From: Alphaproteobacteria bacterium
GTDB lineage: Bacteria; Pseudomonadota; Alphaproteobacteria; Rhodobacterales; Rhodobacteraceae
Direction: 5' to 3'
NCBI GenBank assembly: GCA_030429495.1
Contig: JAUIFH010000004.1
Span: 186,001-250,000 of the forward strand
Length of the DNA: 64,000 nt
Every line of letters begins with the position of its first letter. The first letter of the stretch is position 1. This document shows, in pieces, positions 57,989 through 64,000 of this stretch. A program made the position numbers and the translations under genes. The notes beneath the pieces were generated by a model. The model was not told the DNA's origin and made no database searches. It saw only the letters and a program-made list of their open reading frames with translations.

Positions 57989-59599
57989 TCAGTTCGCCTG
58001 ACGCCGCAGGAAGGCCGGAATCTCGATCCGTTCCTGGTCCGGATCGGCCTCCGGCTCGTCGTCATACGCGACAGCAGGGGCCTGGGGCTGCTGGCGCATC
58101 GGCGGGGCCTGACGCTCGGCCTGCTCGGCCGGATGGCCGGTCATCCGGTTCAGGAGAGAGTTGATCCCGAAGCGCGGCCGCTCGGCCGAATGAGGGGTCG
58201 GATCGGCCCGCCGGGGTGCCGGCTGCTGTGCCGCGCGCTGGCCCTGACCCGGGGCGCGGTTGACGGCGGCCTGAAGCCGCGCCAACGCCTCGGGCGTCGG
58301 CGTTCCCGGCGCGCGCGGACGGGGCGCCACGAAGGAATGCGGGTCGTCCTCGACATGCAGGTTCTGCGCAGGCTGGCTCTGCTCGGGCCGGTAGGCGGGC
58401 GGCGGCAGATCGCCACCGGCGCTCTGCGCGTCGAACAGCGTGCGCTCGTCGGATGCGCGCGCCGTCGGCGCCGGTTCGCGGCGCGGCTCGGGCTGTGCCT
58501 CGACCGGCTGCGGCGCGACTTCGGCGCGGACCGGCTCACGCACCGGTTCGGGCTGCGGCTCCTCGACCTGGGTCGTAGGCTGAAGCGGCTCGGCCAGACG
58601 GCGGCGCGGCGTCGGCACTTCGACCAGCTCGGCAGCGGCGTCGATGCCGGTCGCAACAACCGAAACCCTCATCATGCCTTCCATGCTGTCGTCGAGCGTG
58701 GAGCCGACGATGATATTGGCGTCGGGGTCCACTTCCTCGCGGATGCGGTTCGCCGCCTCGTCCAGTTCGAAGAGCGTGAGGTCCGAGCCCCCGGTGATGT
58801 TGATAAGAACGCCCTTGGCGCCCCTGAGGCTGATTTCGTCCAGCAGCGGGTTGGCGATGGCCTTCTCGGCCGCCTGCACCGCGCGATCCTCGCCGGATGC
58901 CTCGCCCGTGCCCATCATCGCCTTGCCCATCTCGTCCATCACCGCGCGCACGTCGGCGAAGTCGAGGTTGATCAGGCCGGGACGGACCATGAGGTCGGTG
59001 ACACCCTTCACGCCCTGGTAAAGGACGTCGTCGGCCATGGCGAAGGCTTCGGTGAAGGTGGTCTTTTCGTTGGCAAGGCGGAACAGGTTCTGGTTCGGGA
59101 TGATGATCAGCGTATCGACGACCTTCTGAAGGGCCTCGATCCCGTCATCGGCCTGGCGCATGCGCTTGCCGCCCTCGAACTGGAACGGCTTGGTCACGAC
59201 ACCGACGGTCAGCACACCCAGTTCGCGCGCGGCCTGCGCGATGATCGGCGCGGCGCCGGTACCGGTGCCTCCGCCCATGCCGGCCGTAATGAAGCACATG
59301 TGAGCGCCCGCAAGGTGATCGACGATCTCCTCGATAGTCTCCTCGGCGGCTGCGGCGCCGACAGACGGGCGGGCGCCCGCGCCGAGGCCTTCGGTCACCC
59401 TCACACCCATCTGCACCCGGGCATTGGACCGGCTCTGGGCAAGCGCCTGGGCGTCGGTATTCGCGACGACGAATTCCACGCCTTGAAGCTCTTTCTCGAT
59501 CATGTTGTTGACGGCGTTGCCGCCAGCCCCGCCAACCCCGAACACGGTGATCCGTGGCTTCAGGTCTTCGCGCTCACTCATCGTCAAGTTCAATGCCAT
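57989..59599 (-). CDS. ftsZ: Cell division protein FtsZ
   Basis: 536 aa; [52 protein letters not shown]; long C-terminal linker; terminal [11 protein letters not shown]. Confidence 0.98.
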   Translation of the reverse strand: MALNLTMSEREDLKPRITVFGVGGAGGNAVNNMIEKELQGVEFVVANTDAQALAQSRSNARVQMGVRVTEGLGAGARPSVGAAAAEETIEEIVDHLAGAHMCFITAGMGGGTGTGAAPIIAQAARELGVLTVGVVTKPFQFEGGKRMRQADDGIEALQKVVDTLIIIPNQNLFRLANEKTTFTEAFAMADDVLYQGVKGVTDLMVRPGLINLDFADVRAVMDEMGKAMMGTGEASGEDRAVQAAEKAIANPLLDEISLRGAKGVLINITGGSDLTLFELDEAANRIREEVDPDANIIVGSTLDDSMEGMMRVSVVATGIDAAAELVEVPTPRRRLAEPLQPTTQVEEPQPEPVREPVRAEVAPQPVEAQPEPRREPAPTARASDERTLFDAQSAGGDLPPPAYRPEQSQPAQNLHVEDDPHSFVAPRPRAPGTPTPEALARLQAAVNRAPGQGQRAAQQPAPRRADPTPHSAERPRFGINSLLNRMTGHPAEQAERQAPPMRQQPQAPAVAYDDEPEADPDQERIEIPAFLRRQAN

Positions 59600-59770
59600 T
59601 GGTTATCCGCCTGTCTGTCCCCGGCCCGAGCGGCCGCTTTTTCCGCAATTCGTGCGATTTTAGTCACAGAATGCCGCAAGGTCACGAAAAAAACGCCCAA
59701 GCACCACAAAATATTGGGGTTTCCTTACATGCGTTAAGCGGCATTTCGCCGACACCTCAAGATGATGCGA

Positions 59771-61102
59771 TTACCAGTTGTCTTTAAACCATTTCATGGC
59801 TCTTCTGAGCGACCGCGCCGGATAACGTTCGGCCGGAATCTCGAAATCCCACCACTCGTCCTGCGGGTGCGCGGCGAAAAGGCAAAGACCGACGGTTGAG
59901 GCGAACGCCGCCCCTGTCGCCGCCTGCGGCAGCCCCTGAACCCTCAATGGCCGACCGAGTCGCACGTTCTGCCCGAGGATTCGCGCGGCCAGCATGTCGA
60001 GCCCGGGAATCTGGCTCGCGCCGCCCGTCAGCACGATCTGCTGAGAGGGAAGCTGGTCGAATCCGGCGGCGTCCAGAAGCGCCCGGATCTCCTCCAGGAT
60101 CTCCTCGACACGCGGCCGCATGATGCCGATCAGTTCGGTGCGGCTCACCTGCCGGCGATCCTTCTCCCAGTCGCCGCAGTCGGAGCCGATCTCGATCATC
60201 TCGCGGTCGTCCATGCCGGTCGCGTGAACGCCGCCATGGATCGTCTTGATCCGCTCGGCCGTCGTAAGCGGCACCTGAAGTCCCTTCGAGATGTCCGAGG
60301 TAACGTGATCGCCACCCAGCCGCACCGAGTCCGCAAAGATCATGTGTTTCTTGATGAAGATCGAAAGGCCGGTCGCACCGCCCCCCATGTCGATGCAGGC
60401 CGCGCCCAGTTCCTGCTCGTCCTCGACAAGGCTCGACAGCCCCGACACGTACGAAGACGAAGCCAGCCCCGCGATCTCCAGATCGCAGCGCTTGATGCAA
60501 TGGAGAAGGTTCTGCACCGCCGTCGTGTCGATCGTCAGCAGATGCATGTCGGCGGCCAGCTTGTTGCCGACATGCCCGCGCGGATCGCCAAGACCGGACC
60601 GGTGGTCGATCGCGAAATTCACCGGATGGGCGTGCAGCACCTCGCGCCCCACACCGAAATCCGGCACATCACAGGCGGCAAGCACACGGGCCACGTCCTG
60701 CTCGCTCACCTGACCGTCGTGCAACTCGATCTCGCCCGCCAGACCGTAGCTGCGCGGCCGCGCGCCGGAGAAGCAGGCGATGACGTGATCCACGCGGGTC
60801 TGCGCCATCTTTTGCGCCGCCTGCACGGCCGTACGGATCGCGCGCTCGGTCTCGGCCATCGCGTCGACCTCGCCGAAGCGCACCCCGCGCGACCGCGTCG
60901 TCGCCGCGCCGATTACCCGGAACTGCGATTGCCCGGCGAGTGAGCCGAGCCCGTCCTCGCGGATATCCTCCGTTCCATCGAACTGCAGGACAAGGCAGGC
61001 GATCTTCGACGAGCCGACATCGAGCACGGCAACGACGCCGCGCTGCATCGCTGCGCGGCGCATGTTCCGCATCGCCCGCTGGGACTGATAGAGATCGGTC
61101 AT
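59771..61102 (-). CDS. ftsA: Cell division protein FtsA
   Basis: 443 aa; GVVAVLDVGSSKIACLVLQ, ACIDMGGGATGLSIF, LTGGASQIPGLDMLAARIL. Confidence 0.97.
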   Translation of the reverse strand: MTDLYQSQRAMRNMRRAAMQRGVVAVLDVGSSKIACLVLQFDGTEDIREDGLGSLAGQSQFRVIGAATTRSRGVRFGEVDAMAETERAIRTAVQAAQKMAQTRVDHVIACFSGARPRSYGLAGEIELHDGQVSEQDVARVLAACDVPDFGVGREVLHAHPVNFAIDHRSGLGDPRGHVGNKLAADMHLLTIDTTAVQNLLHCIKRCDLEIAGLASSSYVSGLSSLVEDEQELGAACIDMGGGATGLSIFIKKHMIFADSVRLGGDHVTSDISKGLQVPLTTAERIKTIHGGVHATGMDDREMIEIGSDCGDWEKDRRQVSRTELIGIMRPRVEEILEEIRALLDAAGFDQLPSQQIVLTGGASQIPGLDMLAARILGQNVRLGRPLRVQGLPQAATGAAFASTVGLCLFAAHPQDEWWDFEIPAERYPARSLRRAMKWFKDNW

Positions 61103-61995
61103 TGCCCTGTCACCTCGGTGTTCATGATCGTCAGTTTCTCCCCCTCGCCCGCCGCGAGCCGGATCGTCGGCCGGCGGTCGTCACGCATGTCGACAACGAC
61201 CACGTCCCGCCCCAGAAGATCCTCGGCCTGATCCAGCGCAATCACCCGCTGAACGGCGGTAACCGGATCGGTCTCGGGCAGCAGGATGCGCTGATCGCGG
61301 TCAAGCACGATGTCCCAGCGCCGCTCGCCCATCCGCACAAGGCCGCGGATCCGGTCGCCGACCGGGCCGGCGGCGGCAAGGATCGCCATCGCCTCGCCGA
61401 CCAGCGCGTCCGCGCCCTCGCCCGCAATCACCGGAAGGTCCGGCCGCGCGGTCCGGTCGAGAAGCGTCGCAACCCGGTGGCCGCCCGCATCCAGCATCTC
61501 GAGGCCGGCCGCCTGCCGCCACAGGATCACCGGCTCGCGCTCCGTCACCGTCACCTGAAGAACGCCGCCTTTCCGGATATGCAGCTCCGCCCCCGCCACC
61601 GCGTCGATCTGCGCGATCGCCGCACGCAACGCGCCAAGGTCGATATGGAAGGACGAGGCCGGCAGCGTCACCGGAAGCATCCCGCGGATCGCCTTTGCGA
61701 CCGGCTCCGACGCGCCGTCGATCGCCATCAGCCGCACCATGAACTCGGGTCGCTCCTCGACCGAACGGCGCAGGTCGGCCAGCGATTGCTGAAGGCTGGC
61801 GCGACGCTCGTCATCGGCGAGGTATCCGCCCGCGACCGAGGCGGCAAGAACGAAGGGCACGCCCACACGCAGCGCGACCCGGAACATCGGCGTCAGCCAC
61901 AGCCGCTCGATCCGGAACGCCAGCCGTGACGGCGCGGGATCGCGGCGCGGCGCCGGATCGGAATAGCGCCTGTCGGCTCCACCTAGCGACCGCAT
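61099..61995 (-). CDS. ftsQ: Cell division protein FtsQ
   Basis: POTRA-type region [48 protein letters not shown]; adjacent to ftsA and ddl. Confidence 0.95.
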   Translation of the reverse strand: MRSLGGADRRYSDPAPRRDPAPSRLAFRIERLWLTPMFRVALRVGVPFVLAASVAGGYLADDERRASLQQSLADLRRSVEERPEFMVRLMAIDGASEPVAKAIRGMLPVTLPASSFHIDLGALRAAIAQIDAVAGAELHIRKGGVLQVTVTEREPVILWRQAAGLEMLDAGGHRVATLLDRTARPDLPVIAGEGADALVGEAMAILAAAGPVGDRIRGLVRMGERRWDIVLDRDQRILLPETDPVTAVQRVIALDQAEDLLGRDVVVVDMRDDRRPTIRLAAGEGEKLTIMNTEVTGQ

Positions 61996-62906
61996 GAGGC
62001 ATCCTCCACGATCCAGGCGCAAAGATCGGCGAACGACATCCCCTCCGCCGCCGCCTGTTCGGGGCTGAGCGAGGTCGGCGTCATTCCGGGCTGGGTATTG
62101 ATCTCGAGAATGAACAGACCAGCCAGCCCGCGCGTATCATCCCAGCGGAAATCGCAGCGCGACAGCCCGCGGCACCCGATCGCGTTGTGCGCGCGCAGCG
62201 CATAGTCGCGCGCAGCCTCGGCGATCGCCTCGGGGATCGCGGCCGGGCAGGTATGGGTGGACCCGCCGGGCGCGTATTTCGCATGGTAGTCGTACCAGCC
62301 ATCGGCATGGATTTCGGTCACGCACATGGCCCGGTCGCCAAGGACCGACACCGTCAGTTCCCGCCCCGGCACGTACTCCTCGACCATCACGCTGTCGGGC
62401 ATCTCGTCGCCCAGACGCGGCGGCGTATTCGCGTCCTTCGAAACGATGTAGACCCCGACCGACGATCCTTCCGCATTCGGCTTGGCGACGTAAGGGGGCG
62501 CCATCACATGCCGCGCCATCACCTCCGCCTTCGGCGCGATCAGGCTCTCGACAACCGGAATGCCGACCGCGCGAAAGACCTCCTTGGAGCGGGTCTTGTC
62601 GATGGCAAGCGCCGAGGCCAGCACTCCGGAATGGGTATAGGGGATGCGCAGCCATTCCAGCACGCCCTGAACGCAGCCATCCTCGCCCCAGCGGCCATGC
62701 AGCGCGTTGAAACAGGCATCCGGATCGATCTCGGCAAGGCGCGCCGGCACGTCGCGGCCAGCATCGACCTCGACCACCTGATATCCTGCCTCCCGCAGCG
62801 CGGCAGCGCATTCGCGCCCAGTGACCAGCGACACCTCCCGCTCTGCGGAGAGGCCGCCCATCAGTACCGCCACCTTGGAGGCTCGCCTGCTCGACTTGCC
62901 CGCCAA
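61983..62906 (-). CDS. ddl: D-alanine-D-alanine ligase
   Basis: 307 aa; [91 protein letters not shown]. Confidence 0.97.
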   Translation of the reverse strand: MAGKSSRRASKVAVLMGGLSAEREVSLVTGRECAAALREAGYQVVEVDAGRDVPARLAEIDPDACFNALHGRWGEDGCVQGVLEWLRIPYTHSGVLASALAIDKTRSKEVFRAVGIPVVESLIAPKAEVMARHVMAPPYVAKPNAEGSSVGVYIVSKDANTPPRLGDEMPDSVMVEEYVPGRELTVSVLGDRAMCVTEIHADGWYDYHAKYAPGGSTHTCPAAIPEAIAEAARDYALRAHNAIGCRGLSRCDFRWDDTRGLAGLFILEINTQPGMTPTSLSPEQAAAEGMSFADLCAWIVEDASCGR

Positions 62907-62951
62907 TCTTGCCTCATTCCGGTCCTTTTGCGGACCGCTGTCTTGTTTTGT

Positions 62952-63890
62952 CTACGCGTCTGCCTCGGGCGCTTTTTCGCCCACGCGCATGATTTCCCAC
63001 TCTAGCGTCAAACCGCTGATTTGGAAAACCCTTTTTCTGACGTCTTCGCCCAGTTCTTCAAGGTCGGCGGCCGTCGCGCCGCCTGCATTGATGAGGAAGT
63101 TGGGATGCTTCTCGCTCATCTGCGCCCCGCCCCGCCGTGCGCCCCGCAACCCGGCCCCGTCGATCAGTTTCCAGGCCTTCAGGTCGTGCACGTCATCGGC
63201 CCGCCCGGTAGAGGAAAACCCGGCAGGATTGCGGAAGGTGGAGCCCGCCGAGCGGTCCTTGACCGGCTGCGATGCATCGCGTTTCGCGATCTGCTCCGCC
63301 ATCTTCGCCTCCAGCGCCGCAGGATCGCCTACGGGGGCCTCGAACACCGCCTCGGTCACGACCGCGCCTGCGGGAAGCGCCGAGGAGCGGTAGGCAAAGC
63401 CCATCTCGTCGGGTCCGAAAACCCGGACGGAGCCGTCGCGCATCACCACCGTCGCCTCGACGAAATGATCGGCGGTGTAGGAACCGTAGCACCCCGCATT
63501 CATCCGCACCGCGCCGCCGACGGCGCCGGGGATGGTGCGCAGGAAGGAAAGGTCAAGCCCCGCCTCCGCCGCCTTCCGCGCGACATGGGCATCAAGCGCC
63601 GCCGCCCCCGCACGGACCCGCCGCCCTTCGACCGATATCGCGTTGAACCCGCGCCCGAGCCGGATCACCACGCCCCGAATACCGCCGTCCCGCACGATGA
63701 GGTTTGACCCCACGCCCATCGGAAAGACCGGCACATCCGCCGGCAGCGCCGCGAGGAAGGCCGCGAGGTCATCGCGGTCGGCGGGCTGGAACAGCCACTC
63801 CGCCGGCCCGCCCACGCGAAGCCAGGTCAGATCGGCAAGCGGCCGGTCCGGGGTCAGCGTTCCCCGGGAGGAAGGAAGGGTCATGGCCAT
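62952..63890 (-). CDS. murB: UDP-N-acetylmuramate dehydrogenase
   Basis: 313 aa; [87 protein letters not shown]-like [22 protein letters not shown]. Confidence 0.97.
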   Translation of the reverse strand: MAMTLPSSRGTLTPDRPLADLTWLRVGGPAEWLFQPADRDDLAAFLAALPADVPVFPMGVGSNLIVRDGGIRGVVIRLGRGFNAISVEGRRVRAGAAALDAHVARKAAEAGLDLSFLRTIPGAVGGAVRMNAGCYGSYTADHFVEATVVMRDGSVRVFGPDEMGFAYRSSALPAGAVVTEAVFEAPVGDPAALEAKMAEQIAKRDASQPVKDRSAGSTFRNPAGFSSTGRADDVHDLKAWKLIDGAGLRGARRGGAQMSEKHPNFLINAGGATAADLEELGEDVRKRVFQISGLTLEWEIMRVGEKAPEADA

Positions 63891-64000
63891 GACGTGACGG
63901 TTAGTGCGGGGGCAGCACAAACGCAAGCATCCCCGGAAGGCGGGCGAAAGGTCGCCGTCGGACGGCCTCACGGGGACTGGAAGACGAAAGCGATGACCCT

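Noticed and set aside
58133-59737. 534-aa plus-strand ORF antisense to ftsZ
   Set aside because: Antisense shadow; ftsZ motifs are unambiguous on the minus strand.
63891-64000. Possible 3' end of another minus-strand gene upstream of murB (...[10 protein letters not shown])
   Set aside because: Too short at the window edge to identify; a cell-wall-cluster gene would be expected, but I cannot support a call.

Overview
This 64-kb, mostly high-GC window has the gene content and order of an alphaproteobacterial (Rhodobacterales-like) chromosome; that placement is an inference from gene families, not from a search. Core blocks: secG (partial)/pyrG; a polyhydroxyalkanoate locus (phaR, phaP, phaC, divergent phaZ); thrS; thyX; an aspartate aminotransferase; nadE; parE; lolD/lolC-E; proS; recN; bamD; lpxC; and the division/cell-wall cluster ftsZ-ftsA-ftsQ-ddl-murB, all on the minus strand. 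Accessory or metabolic blocks: a polar amino-acid-type ABC transporter followed by two glutamine-synthetase-like genes flanking a class I amidotransferase; two PPK2 polyphosphate kinase paralogs; three translationally coupled DUF1194 (secreted VWA-like) paralogs plus a DUF1287 gene; and a complete bufferin-type RiPP operon (DUF2282 precursor, DUF692/MNIO maturase, DUF2063 partner, DoxX). The most interesting observations are: (1) the bufferin-like operon, with a stem-loop between precursor and maturase; (2) candidate PhaR boxes at phaP and phaC/phaZ, plus a perfect copy upstream of a distant GNAT gene; (3) two AT-rich orphan membrane-protein genes, each placed directly behind the stop codon of a core gene (thyX, parE) and each followed by palindromic DNA; (4) the DUF1194 triplication; (5) a 28-bp palindromic repeat found as two exact copies about 27 kb apart. 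No CRISPR array, tRNA, rRNA, transposase or prophage was recognised. All family calls are from reading the supplied translations; no database search was run.
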